64,000 nucleotides of DNA from Mesotaenium endlicherianum (taxonomy: Eukaryota; Streptophyta; Zygnematophyceae; Zygnematales; Mesotaeniaceae): the NCBI GenBank assembly GCA_009602735.1, contig WELA01006598.1, positions 601,605-665,604 on the forward strand, in the 5' to 3' direction. Under the pieces are notes generated by a model, which saw only the letters and a list, made by a program, of their open reading frames with translations, did not search any database and was not told the DNA's origin. The position numbers and the translations under genes are program-made. Below, in pieces: positions 45,246-57,127 of this stretch (the stretch's first letter is position 1; every line of letters starts with the position of its first letter).

Positions 45246-46194
45246 TCTCTTCACAGACTAAAGCTAGCTCCCTACCAATTATGCTTAAACTGTGTTGCAA
45301 TAAGCTTATCTCGCAATTCGAAGAACAGCTATTGCAATGACAAGGCGTTCTATTAGCAGCTACTGGCACTCGAAAGAAATATCCCTACACTCTCTTGTTG
45401 TCCAGTACCACGGAGCTGCTAGTGGTATGCTAGATATGCAGACCATTCTACCATGTGTAGACTGTTATTGAAAATTCTCACATCGTAAGGGCAAGGGCCA
45501 CGTCGCAGTATCGAGCAACAGCGATTCACCAATGCCCACGTCATCTGCATAAGAATGAAAAGTGGACCTGAAGTGATGGGCACTCCAAGTGACTTGATCC
45601 AAAGAACGCTTGTGTTCTGGAAGCCTTCGCGCTCGAAACCTCGTCTTCATTGTACTATCCTCGTGCGATTGAATCTGCTACTTTATGCACATCGGTTGGA
45701 TCTCCGAGATTCAGTGTCACGCATTGCTGAACTATCTCGCGCGTAAGATCGTACTCACATCCTGCCAGCTTTTCCACGGAACTTCCCCCCCTTTTGCCAA
45801 GTTGGACAAGACGGTCGTCAATGATTAGGGATGTACAATTCCCCGAAATGCTCAGGTGACAGCATGCGTACATCATCCTCGACTTGCGCGGGAACTGCAA
45901 GTTGAACATTGTATAATTTGGGCCATTGGTCACTTCCATGCAATTTGTAAGAGCACATTCTGATCTCATTCCCCCTCTATTTTGCCGTGTGACAAGAGCT
46001 TACTGTGCACAAAGTTTTTTCTTCTGATTTGTGCACCTTCTGTTAGTGCTTACGCTCGCCACTAAACTGGCGCTTGCTATCTTTGTGACTAGGCATTTCT
46101 CGGGACTTAGACTGAGTGGATGCGAAGTGAGTGGCTCTACGTGCATCGGCGTCATTGAGTCCGTAATGCTCCGAGTTCCTGGTCTATTTTAGGA
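45246..46194. promoter_or_regulatory. Divergent intergenic region PreP / FAS1
   Basis: This 0.95-kb interval separates two head-to-head start codons (PreP ATG at 45245, minus; FAS1 ATG at 46195, plus). It must contain both promoters. No strong TATA box or repeat is obvious. The sequence ACTGGCGCTTGC (46066) is vaguely E2F-like but is not a clean match. Confidence 0.5.
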
Positions 46195-49100
46195 ATGGCT
46201 TCCGATAAAGAACAGAGCAAGGATGAGGATGTTACTAAAAGCGTGACAGAATGTGCCAGTTCCTCTGGTGACTGTGTAAAGAACTTAAAAAGAAAGACTA
46301 AGGAAGAACGGGAGGAAGAGAAAGAACAGAAGCGGAGGAAAAGAGAAGTAGCGGATGCTGAAAGGTTGAGGAAAAGGGAGGAAGCGGACAAGAAACGGGA
46401 GGAGAAAGACAGGGAGAGGGAAGAAAAACGAAAGAAGAAACAGGATGAAGATGCAGAAAAGGAGAGGAGAAGGAAAGAACAGGAATTAAAGAGGCAGCAA
46501 GCAGAAGCAGAGAAGGAGATGAAACGGAAATTGAAGGAAGAGGAGGATGCAGAGAGAGAGCGGAAGCGGAAGGAGAAGGAAGCAAAAGAACATAAACATC
46601 AGTTAGCTTTGAAAAAACAAGCAGGCATCCTTGGGCGATTCTTCTCGGTAGAAACTAATATTAAGGCAGAAAAGTTATCAAATGGTAGGTCTTTGGAAAC
46701 AAGTGGGGAAGAACCTGTATCTTCCTCCTTGCTCGGAAAAAACCGGCAGGATGTCTTGTTCTTGCCAGCAGCTATTCCAGCTCAGGTTCACTTGGAGGTG
46801 AAGACAGACGTGATTGACAAGCAATTACACGGAATGCAGCATATATCTTTGGAGAAATTATTGAGGTACATACCTTACCAGGTGCTCTAAAGTGATAAAA
46901 GCGTGGTTCCAGTTGGATGGATTGCCGTAATGTGACGAGTTGATGCTTTCTCTGGTGGCATTTGTACTCGGTTGTGTGCAAAAGCAAGGTGTAGCAGATA
47001 AGCAGATGAGCATTGTAACTCTTCATAGCCTGTTTCCAAGCTTTGTGAATATTTCTGCCCTCAAGTTCCGAGGTTTTTATGGTTATTGTGGCGTTATAAT
47101 ACTTGCAGAGAAAATTTGACGGCGTGGAGAGAAGCTAGCCAGCTGGAGAAAGGAAAATTGCAGAGGTGGGGCAGCCGTCGCTGTGCAAAACCTCAACCAA
47201 TAAAAGAGCTGCTGATCCAACGCCAGTCACAGCCAGCACATATCCCTGTAATCGATTTAGATAATGTCCACAATCACGACAATGCAACGGTGGTGCCCGA
47301 GAGTAAATTTGACCATCCAGTTGATATTAAAGAAGTAACTTGCAAGAAAAGCTCCAAATTTGAAGACCAACTGACAAGGCATGCCGGCGAAGCACATGAT
47401 ATACCGGAGTCAAGGCCTTGTAGGCGCCGGAAGTTGCTGCAATTTCATGAGAACAACCGACCCGCATTTTGGGGCAGTCAATCTTGTAAGAGGTGCGCTG
47501 TTTCCCCATTGATCCAGTTTTAGGTTGGTGCTTTTATGGTTACGCAGCTGGTGGAGGAGTTTGGGGGTCTGCGCCATTTTCTTAACACTCAGGTTGCTCC
47601 TGATTGCAGAGCCCATTATTCGGGGCTTGGCCCTGCATTGTTCTGTTTAGACTAGCATCATCACCTGTTTAGTTGTGGTCGAAGCTGGAATGCATGTGCT
47701 TTATAATTGCAGCCACATGATGAGTGGGTTGTCTGACTGCAGCAGCTCAAGTATCTCTGCGCGACGTCCGTTTGGAAAGGACCAGTGTACAGACTACAGT
47801 GTTGACAGTGACGAGGAGTGGGAGGAGGTAATGAGTTACAAATCTTATGACCATTTTGCTACATTGCCTTGGTCAAGAAATCAGGTCATCGGAAAACATG
47901 CAGCAAAGTGAGCAGTGGCACTGTTGGAGATGAACAACTACATCTAGGTAGAGTGATTAGTGTGGCATTTTGTGCTGGCTTCATTTGAGTGCAAATAGAA
48001 CGTGCATGTGTATGGAGCAACAACAACGTTTGTACCTTAAAGCCACCTGAAAATATCGTGTTCAACCAACTCATGCAGGAAGAGCCGGGGGAAAGCTTGA
48101 CAGACTCAGAGAAAGATGACAACGAGGATAAAGCAGAGATGAAAGAAGAGGAGGAGGAGGATGAGTTTGTGGTTCCTGATGGCTACCTGTCGGAGGATGA
48201 GGTGTGACCAATCACTTCTCTCGAAGAAAACAGGTGTCAAGTTCTTGTTTCTCATCGTGGCTGGGTGTGAGGACAATGCAATATAGCTGCAGCATGCAGT
48301 CATTGTGTATCTTTCGTGTGCCATGGCCGCCACGGCGAAGCTTGGTAGGGAAATGAGTTGAAAGGTTGTACGACGATTTTGCTAGTTGGGAAGCTCGGTT
48401 GAGTGGTTTGCACATGTTATGCCTCAGAAGTGCTCACATGTGACCTCTTCCATGCAGGGGGTGCCAGTGGACAGCACATCCGACGGAGAGGGTCATGCGC
48501 CAACAGCCCCCCTCAGATGCACCACCCTCTTGATTGACAATCCTGAGCTGGTGCGGCAAGAAAAGCTGCTGCAGCAGCTGGACTCCGCCACAGAAAAGGC
48601 ACTGCATAGAAATAGGCCGCTCATCATTTGCAACCTTCTCTGTAGCAGTTTAGAGGGCGAGGATGGGGAGTTGACTGCGCTTGAACTGGGCTTCCTGGAT
48701 GCCCTCAGCCTCCAAGTTGTAGATCCAAGCACCTGTATCCAATCGCATGTAGAGCAGGACCTGGAGGATGCCAACGAGGATGAGGAAGGCGGCGATGTCA
48801 AGAAAGCTGCAACTCCCAGGTCGTGCTCCAAGTTGTTTCCTCATCATGCTCTTGTTGACCTGGTGAGTTTCGGACACGCTGCCACCTTCTTTATCGTAGT
48901 AAGCTTCATTATCTCTTAGATTTCTTCACATTAGCTCACTTCAAACCCAGATCAGTAAGTTCCTTATAGGTAGCATGCCAACCAAGTTGGAGATAAAAAA
49001 TGGAGTCTAAACATTGCCGTCGAAAATGTCAAAAGCACTCGAGCACAGGCTTTGAAGTGTGCTGTGCAGCCTCATGCCCTGCTTTTGGAATGTACTTTTG

Positions 49101-50114
49101 GTCACCCGGTTTTTTTTTGTCAACAGAAGAGTTAATCATATGCAAATTAGCATCAGCACATCTCTAAAGAAGTTGACCTCTGTATGAAGATATTCTTACA
49201 GTTCTCTACTGCCGTGCATGGTTCAGGTCAAGTTCCTGCAAGAGTCTTCACATGGGATGAAGCGAAACGTGGACTTACTATCTGTTAAATATCCAGCTGT
49301 TGCAAAGAGGCAACTAGAAGCAAAGATCCGAGAAATTGCTAAGTTTGCAGAAAATCGGTGGCAGGTATGCTCCTCCTGTCTACTTCATCTTCCTATATGT
49401 GCAGTTCTTGTGTTATATCTGACACCCGCTAAAATCATGTTGCAAATGCTACAACGTAGTTGTTGTCCTCCTCATGTGTGCTGTAGCTTCTGAAAGACGA
49501 TGTATCTTCGCGAGCACTTCATTTTACTTGAGAACAACCCTTTCTCCTGAAACTCTTTTGGCTACGATAATCAAATCCTGTAGTTGGATTGAGTCCAACA
49601 CGTTGTTGTCATGAACTGGATCCTTAGGTCAAGTCAGAGATAGTAGAGGAGCTGGGCCTGGGCGATGATGGCAACGTGGCGACTTCGTCTCCAGGTAACG
49701 ATACAGGACGTCCTCTTCCCTCTATCCTCCCGGAGGACATGCTTGCACGTTTCTGCTTTCAAGAGCTGAAGTTTTTCTTGACTGTCGTTTCTTGGTGCTG
49801 CTTACCTGCTTCCCGCTGATTTCTGCCAGCCAGTGTGTATAAAGCAGTTGCATATGTGAGGATGAGAACTCTTCTCTGGGCTGTTTGCACTGTCTGGGGA
49901 CCAAGGAGCTGGTTAAGCTTGCTAAAGCATCCATTGGGCGTCTCGGAGTAAGATAGGCGGTAGGGCGTTGGCGCAGAAGACGGCGTGTCTGACTTCAGCC
50001 CGATGGTCTGATTCACGAATTGTTGCATACAGGGACAACTGCTGAGCTTCCAAAAGCTCTGCCTGCTGGCATCAAGCCCATCACCACCTTTTTCACTAAG
50101 ATGACCTCTGAGTG
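46195..50114 (+). CDS. FAS1: Chromatin assembly factor 1 large subunit (FAS1 / p150)
   Basis: CAF-1 deposits H3-H4 onto newly replicated DNA. Exon 1 (46195-46865) encodes a KER domain, a very long Lys/Glu/Arg helix at residues about 30-140, then KKQAGILGRFF. Exon 2 (47109-47485) continues in phase and ends with KLLQFHENNRPAFWGS, the signature before the ED domain. A following exon (about 47745-47828) reads ARRPFGKDQCTDYSVDSDEEWEE. Exons at about 48079-48202 (EEEEEDEFVVPDGYLSEDE) and 48458-48862 give the acidic ED and dimerisation region. 49228-49364 and 49629-49694 give the C-terminal winged-helix-like segment. The last exon (50033-50114) ends KPITTFFTKMTSE, with a possible PCNA-binding FF motif. 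The exon 2/3 junction could not be phased exactly. The order and motifs match plant FAS1. Confidence 0.87.
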
Positions 50115-51823
50115 ACTAAAAGCGTGCTGGTGCCAACCCCTTTTCCAACACTAGCAGCACGAAGTTTTAACACCGTAGATAACGTATAAGGGAGTCAATA
50201 TTAGAAGAGATCTAGGCAGTTTCTAAGGAGGCTCTAAGGAGGCTCCTTCTCTGTAATTTTCAATTGCTTTGGATGTATCGAGCTCCTTGTATGTTAGTAA
50301 GTGAATATTCTGGGCTCAGTATAAAAGCTGAGTTCAAAGCCTTGTGGTGAGTAGCCCTTGCCCAAAAGAATCTGTAGTAGTAAACTTCGTAGAAGTAAGA
50401 AACATCTGCCACATTTTCTCAAATTCAGAGGTAACAGTCAGTACACTTCGTGGGTGTAATACGACCGCCATTCGTTTGAAGCTTCAAAGACCTTTGAATT
50501 ATCCCAACGCCTAGGTCTGCGACGTACGGGACGGTAACAACTGTCTTCAGGGTTGTGAAATACTAAGTATACATCACTACCAAGTCAAGATTTCACAGAA
50601 AAGGTACAGCAAGACTGGCGCTTGATCAGCGTTTGGCCTTCTGAGAGGTGTTCAATTGTGAATTCAAACTTTTCCTTATATGCAGTAGTTTCAGGTGCCT
50701 TCCTTCAATAATCATGTATGTCCTGAAAACTTTGATGTGAAGGGTGTGCTCTTTCCAGGTCCATTACAGTTAAACAGATTTACAGTTTTCCTGTAATGTT
50801 TGCTCTGTCGGAGATGGCATTCACAGCTATCGAATGTAACTCAGGATGCTGCTTCCTCAGTGCAGTAAGTAATATTTGTGGCAAAAAGTATGAGCATACA
50901 TAGTTTGATGAATAGGTTTTAGCGTGTCATCTAAGGTCGCCTGTGATTAGCAGAAGGAAGGGGAAAGAAGACATGCGCATAGATGTGCACGAAGTGAAAT
51001 GAAATCCTCTTTTGTGAAGTTATGTAGCAAATAGTATATTTGGGGCAAGAAGGTCATCTGAAAAAATTGAAGGCTCTCATTCATTGAATCGGCAGCTTTT
51101 CCTTAATACTTAGTGTTACTCAGACTAGCAAGAAAAGTAGAAGCCATAAAATCGCACTGAAGGTGGCGCTAACTGCAAGCGAAAATGTATCTTTGAGGTA
51201 GATTATTGTCAATTCTAAATTATCATAAACTTAGCTGTACAGTAAGATACTAATCAGTTAGCATCAGTGTCTACCTTGGTGCCCCTACCCTCTATTGACC
51301 AATCTACAGAAGCCTGTGTAAGTCGTTCCTTTGCTTGAGAGGTGCTACTACTAAATTTAATGAATGATATTGCCAAGGCCTGATTCTTTTGCAAGATTGT
51401 CTTTGCAGAACTACGGCGCTTTCTACTAACCTCCTCACAGAAAATGTTTGTTATCAGCCTACTTTCCTGGCTGTTCCTAATAGTGGTTGCTGCATTCAGT
51501 ATCTGCTGCTACTGTCACTTATTGAAAGTTGTGACTGAGCAATTATTGTAGTCTTCTGTGAATGAGACCACTTTTTTCACTACGGGATTGCCGGCCTATT
51601 TGGTGAATTGATGGGACCTAGTCAGACTTGTTGAGCTTGTGGACGTGGTAAAAGGAAGGCCCTTTCTAAACCACTTCTCCTGCGTGCGCTCAATGCCATT
51701 AGAGGGTGCTGCTGCTGCTAGTGTTTCTAACCGTCTAGAAAAAGGCCTTCCAGAAAGTGAGTGAGTGAGTTCCATCCTACTAACTACCATCCATATTGCT
51801 ATCCCCAGACTATCCACCCTTCT
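50115..51823. other. Convergent intergenic region FAS1 / cyclin B
   Basis: It lies between the 3' ends of FAS1 (plus) and cyclin B (minus) and must hold both terminators and 3' untranslated regions. No coding region or repeat is recognised. Confidence 0.55.
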
Positions 51824-54602
51824 CTATGCATCACCGTTGCAGCCGTCAGCGGGGAGAGGTGCAGCGGCTGGCAACTTGGCCACCTCGCCAAAGCGCGAGC
51901 TGACGTACTTTTTGTGCACTGCCACCAAGTTGCCCTTTCCTGATGCAATCTGCAGCTCTAGCATGAGCCCGGCACACATTCTGCTCACCCACACATTCAC
52001 ATGGTGAACACATCAGCATCCTGAATGAATTGCACTGGGGAAGTGCTCCAGTGGCAGGCTATGGAATGTGCGGCTTCCTGCCAGGGAGTCAGTCATTCAC
52101 TCTGCATGCATGCGGCAGACAAGCAGCTGCAGCAGTGCTGCAGTGCAGCAGTACCTGAGCTGAGACTCGGTGAAGCCGGAGTGGCGGTGGAGGGTGGGCG
52201 TCCAGGCGGGAGTCACGCCCAGAGTGCGGCGTGCAGAGTACACGGCGGCTGCCGCCAGCATGGAAGGGGTGTAGTGGAGCATGCCATACTCTGGCAGCGC
52301 CAGTTCCAGCAGGTACCATGCCGTCATTTCCGCCTGCAGACACATCTCTCGACTCAGTCCACTTGTCCGGTAACACATGGTGAGCCTGAGCAGCAGCGTC
52401 ACAGAGGAGCAGGGAGCGAGGGAGCGAGCGACCAACCGACCTTGGAGTTCTTCTCCGTCTGCGCAGCCTTGAGGAAGCGGGCCGTGAAGACGTAGGGGGT
52501 GGGCACTGTGAGGTTGAATTTGAGGGTGTTGAGCATCAGCTTTTCCTGCAGCAACCCCACAAGCATATTTCGACAACTTAAGGTTGACTACCTCTAACTG
52601 TGTGTTGCATGTCTGTGTGAGAAAGAGAGGGAGGTCGCGGGGAAAGGTTGGTCGCGACAGGGAGTGAGTAAATACCATGGCAAGGATTTGGTCCTTGGTG
52701 TAGGCGTTGTCAGAGATGTAGACAAAGTCCTTGACCTCGGGAGCCCAGATCTCCTCGTACTTGGACGCCAGAAGCATGGCCGTCACCCCCACCAGCTGAA
52801 GGTTGCGGCGCAGGACAGGGGTCACAGCCAGAAAGCGATCGATCAAGTTGCATGTGAGGTACAGCGTCTCCGGCAGCAGCTTGAACTTCAGGTGCACCTG
52901 TCATTGGCCAAACAAGGAGAGGAGGAACAGCTGTCAGCAGAGCCATGACGTGTTGGCGGAGGAGTGGGAAGGTGCCTGACTGACATGTCAGCGTCACAGC
53001 AGAAGAGCATGCACGCATGGGAGGCAGTGAGAGAGAGAGAGAGAGAGAGGCGCACCTCCACAAGCCAATCCAGCAGGATGCCGCGCATCTTGTCGTTGAT
53101 GTCCGTCTGATGCAACATGTACTCGGGCGACACCACGCTCTGCGACTGTTGCCCGCCCTCCCCCACACACATCACCATGTTGAGGCACTTGGCCTGGCCC
53201 ACTGGCTGACTGATTGACTGACTGCCTGTGGCACATGCCGTGGCAGAAGCAGTAAGCAGCGCAGCACAAGAGAGCCCGTCTCTCACCTCAGCTCTGCGGT
53301 AGAAGGCATAGATGTCCTCGATGTAGTCTATGACCTGGAGCACGTCGCCATGGTCGCCTGCATCGATGTCCACCAGCGCGGGCGTGTCCTCGGCATCCAT
53401 CATCTCATGGTCAAATCCTCCGCAGGCAGCCTGCCACATGCGAACAGAGTGTACACGTGCTGTTAGCGGAATGAAAGCCATAACAGCTGGGCTGCTATAT
53501 ACTTTAGCTTGCAGCATGCTGTCGACATGTATGCGTATGTATGGCGATGCATGTGTGGGGCGGACAGGGAGCTTACCTCGCTGCAAGCAGTCAAAGTGGC
53601 AGTCATGCTCTGCTCCTTCTCTTTCGCAGCCTTAGCCATGGCTGCTCGGGTGACCCTTGTCACTATGACTTTGGATCGCAGGGGCATACCAGCTACATTG
53701 GAAGCCACAGCAGGGGCTGGGGGTGCAGGTCCAGCTGGTGCAGGGGCAGCTGTGGTTGGCACACGTGATGCTGGTGCACTTGTACCACTTGTCCGGTGTC
53801 CCTTGGATCCCCACTTCTCTGGCACCACCCCATTTGCTGCTGCCTGCATGCGGAAGAACAAGCAAACATCTTGTTCAGAAGGATAGGGGACACTTTCTTC
53901 AACTTGACATACATACAAGTGACCATCCTGCAAGACCACCCTTCTCCCTCCCAGCAATGAGGTCACTCACCAATGGTTGGCCCTTCTCATTCACGTTGGT
54001 CTTGTTGGTCCCAAATGCTCGCCTGCATGACACGGCAATTTGGGGCCACTATCAGCACCCCCCACTTCCTTTATTTCGCATCCAGCAGAAAGACGAGCTG
54101 AAAGAAATGCATCTAAGAATATTACTTGCATGTATTTGGCCTCACAGAAGCAATGTCATAGGTAATGGAGGAGTACTAACTCTTGATTTTCTTTGCTGAC
54201 ATTACAGCGGGTACTCATAGCCCCAACCAAATTGCCAACGTCTGCAAGCGCCCTCCGCTGGACAGGCCCGGTCACTTTTGCTCTCACAGCTGTGGCACCT
54301 ACATCCCGCAGAATAAATGTTCAAGAATGTCAGGGTACTGAAAGTTGGTGCTTCAAATTTAGCACGACTTCAAAGACAAATAAATGCAAATGAGACATCT
54401 ACTGGGCCCCATGTAGTCACCTTTGGCTGCCACCTTTCCCTCTGCCTTCTTGTTTTCATCCCCATACTGAGCACTCTGTTGCTGCAAAAGCCAGCAGATG
54501 CTAACGTCAGACACTGCTATGGATATCGTGGGAAAGAGAATGAGTAATGAAAAATAGCACCAATGGATAGGGCGATCAAGTACTCACTCTTGTAGCATAC
54601 AT
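51824..54602 (-). CDS. CYCB1: B-type mitotic cyclin
   Basis: This regulatory partner of a CDK drives entry into mitosis. The ATG at 54602 starts a five-codon exon; exon 2 (about 54488-54426) is QQSAQYGDENKK. Exon 3 (about 54303 downward) contains a destruction box, RRALADVGN (about 54231-54258), the APC/C degradation signal. An Ala/Pro-rich linker exon spans about 53843-53577. The cyclin core begins with YIEDIYAFYRR (about 53290), then MLHQTDINDKMRGILLDWLVE (about 53060-53120; shown as one match region), and then the box exon (about 52897-52677) with LIDRFLAV, LQLVGVTAMLLASKYEE and VYISDNAYT. C-terminal cyclin exons are about 52544-52441 (TPYVFTARFLKAAQ) and 52336-52156. The last exon ends at TAG 51824-51826. 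The box motifs are B-type rather than A- or D-type. The subclass number is an inference. Confidence 0.9.
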
Positions 54603-57127
54603 GATGAAGTATTTGCTCAAACTTGAACTGAAAAAAATAGAATAGTATTACAGACGAAAATACAACTGTTAAGCAAGGTGTGAACTGCGACCAGCCTGCA
54701 TCTACTGTGGAAATAGTAGAATGAGGTTGCTCAAAAAGGTCTGATATCTTGGAGGGAAATGTGATGATAGAATGGTTTTTAACTTCGGACTTGTATGCAC
54801 ATCACATGCTGTGTCATCGTCCTCGAGCAATTGTATAGAGCAACGGCTAGCCTCTACGGACACTTTTTGCCTTCTTCGACCACCTCGGAGCTGCCTCGGA
54901 GGCCCCCGAGGCTCGATTGTGTCGTTTACCCCCGGAAAGCCCGTCGGACTGATGACCGTGCGACAGTCGTATTTCTTCCGCTATTCCAGGCAGTTGCTTG
55001 TTTGGTCTCGATGTCAGCTGGACCCTGGTAGAGCACCTAGAAGGGCAAAAGACTTCGGCCGTACAACCTGGTGCAACCGAATAAATCCGTTTCCGCAAGG
55101 CTTTGTCGTACACAAGTTGTAAAAGTGCGAATGTTGTGGCCACGATTTGAGAATATGGAGGTCATAGATTCGTGACCCCCGACTTGCGACCTCTGGGGCA
55201 GTATGGGCGGTCAAAGAGGGGCCTGTTCGTCACTACACGTGGTAACCTGCTCGCAGCTTTTAACGTAACCTTTCTGCAAAATGCCGGTAGTAATGTTCTC
55301 AAGTGTGTGCAACCCAACTGTGGCTGTCTCCGTCGGGTTTCCGTTATTGCGGACATTAGCGACAGTATGGAGAAACTGGGAGAAACTGCCATAATATGTA
55401 AAGACGTCAATCATGCCCCTCCCCATTATACCTGACAAAACCTGTACTTACCCAAAAAAAGATTACCTAGTCAGCGGTCAGCTCCAGGACTGTTTTGATC
55501 AGTTTTGATCAAACTTGAGAGGTGACGGTCAAGCCTGGTCAAGCCTGGTCAAGCCTGGCCAAGCCTGGTCAAGCCGTTCATTAATGCCATCCATCAATGT
55601 TTCTTCACAACCATGCTCAACTGCCATGGCACCAAGCTTCTAATTACTTAATTGAGTGGTGGGTTAGCCTATAGACGTGCTAGAACACTAACTACATGTG
55701 TGTGTGTGTGTGTGTGGGTGTGTGTGAGTAGGTGGACCCCGGATCAAGACCCCATACATTGAATCCTCGCCTAACACACAAGAGATAAAAAATGTTATCT
55801 TTGTTGATAACTATGTAACTCATAACTTGCCATGAAGGACCTTTGGAAAATGCCTTACTAATGGCCTTTTTAGGGTTTTCTACTCTTGACCACTTGTCTC
55901 TTTTGTGAAGAGCGATTCAACCTGTTCTAGGCCGATTTCCAATCACTTGAAGAACTCCGCAAGCGGTGAGCAACGTTACAACTTAATACCCTTGCAAAAA
56001 CTACCCTCAGAATGTCATACCAGTGTGCTATTGTGCCGGACCTCATTAGTTGTTCTCATACCGGCTTCAGTCTTGTGGTGCTCATTCTAATTAACCCATA
56101 CTTCATAATAAGAAAACACTAACATTCGCCCCTGTTTCAGAAGGCCACATGTATTATAGACTAAAGTCTATAGACCTCATTGCAGCAAAGCCTGCTGGCC
56201 AGACCTATATTGCCTAATACTGCTAATGCGCGCCCGACGTGCGTTTTCTTATCACCACCCATGAGTATTGATTGAACCCGCGGGGATTGAAAGTACGTCT
56301 TTTTCGATTCAATTTGTGTCAAAATGGTGATTGTTGGCCAAACGTGGCTATGTAGGGTATTGATACTTTGAGATGTAACATTGCTTATTTCCATATTGAA
56401 CACGTTACTCTATAGCTTACCTACATCTTATTCTTAATTTTGCCTATGCAGCTTTGTCATTGACTCGAGGTCACTATCCGAATGCTCGTTTCGGTGCTTG
56501 AAGGCCAAATTTACGCGTGCGAGAATGTTTCATGCACCTGTGAAATGTAGAAAACATCATCAATCATTTGCTTCTTAGAACTTTCAAAGGGATGTGTCAC
56601 AAAAAATTATGCAAGCTAATGTATACATCGTACTTCAAGATTGCTTCACACAATGGAAAAGGGAGAGCCCTCTTTACAAGGAATTGATGTGCATAATATC
56701 TTTTTCAAGGACTACCAATCGGAGATTCAAATTTGGTATGATTTTAACTTTCATATTGAATTTGGCAACTTGTTGATGCTACATTTCAAACTCTGTTCTG
56801 ACACTATTTCACTCTATTTTTGGGTCATAAATTGGGGTGTAGAAGTGCATATTTGAATTTAGCGGCATGGACTCAACTTCTTGGAGCCTAAGTCTTGCCT
56901 ACTCCCTGCTAATTGCAAGTGATGGTTTCAACGAGCTACAATCATTTCACATCAAGTAAAATGATCATCAGATTGCAACAGCTTGAAAGATAGTCCGGTG
57001 TTGGTGCTTCATGACCATGTCCATTCACTACTGGATCATGACAAACTCAAGCAATGGCAAGATGTATGCATACCTGGAACAGCATCTTACGCATGCAGAT
57101 ACCCGCTTACTAAGTGTAAGAAAACCA
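54603..57127. other. Intergenic between cyclin B and WD40 gene
   Basis: No gene is recognised. A CpG-rich block (about 54780-55440) carries two open frames (54772-55122 and 55172-55435, plus) without recognisable domains. Next come a decamer array GGTCAAGCCT (about 55526-55575), a GT microsatellite (55697-55730), and AT-rich sequence to 57.1 kb. The interval includes the cyclin B promoter, directly left of 54.7 kb on the plus map. Confidence 0.5.
55526..55575 (+). repeat. GGTCAAGCCT decamer minisatellite
   Basis: About five decamers of GGTCAAGCCT occur, one with a T-to-C change (GGCCAAGCCT), in non-coding DNA. The period matches the GCCTGCTCCA array at 36458, but the unit differs. Confidence 0.8.

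Noticed and set aside
54772-55435. CpG-rich open frames as a possible small gene
   Set aside because: No start context, splice sites or domain are seen, and the reverse strand is equally open. Left as unassigned CpG-rich sequence.
55697-55735. GT-rich tract as a degenerate telomere or regulatory element
   Set aside because: It is a plain GT microsatellite with one GGG interruption, unrelated to TTTAGGG.
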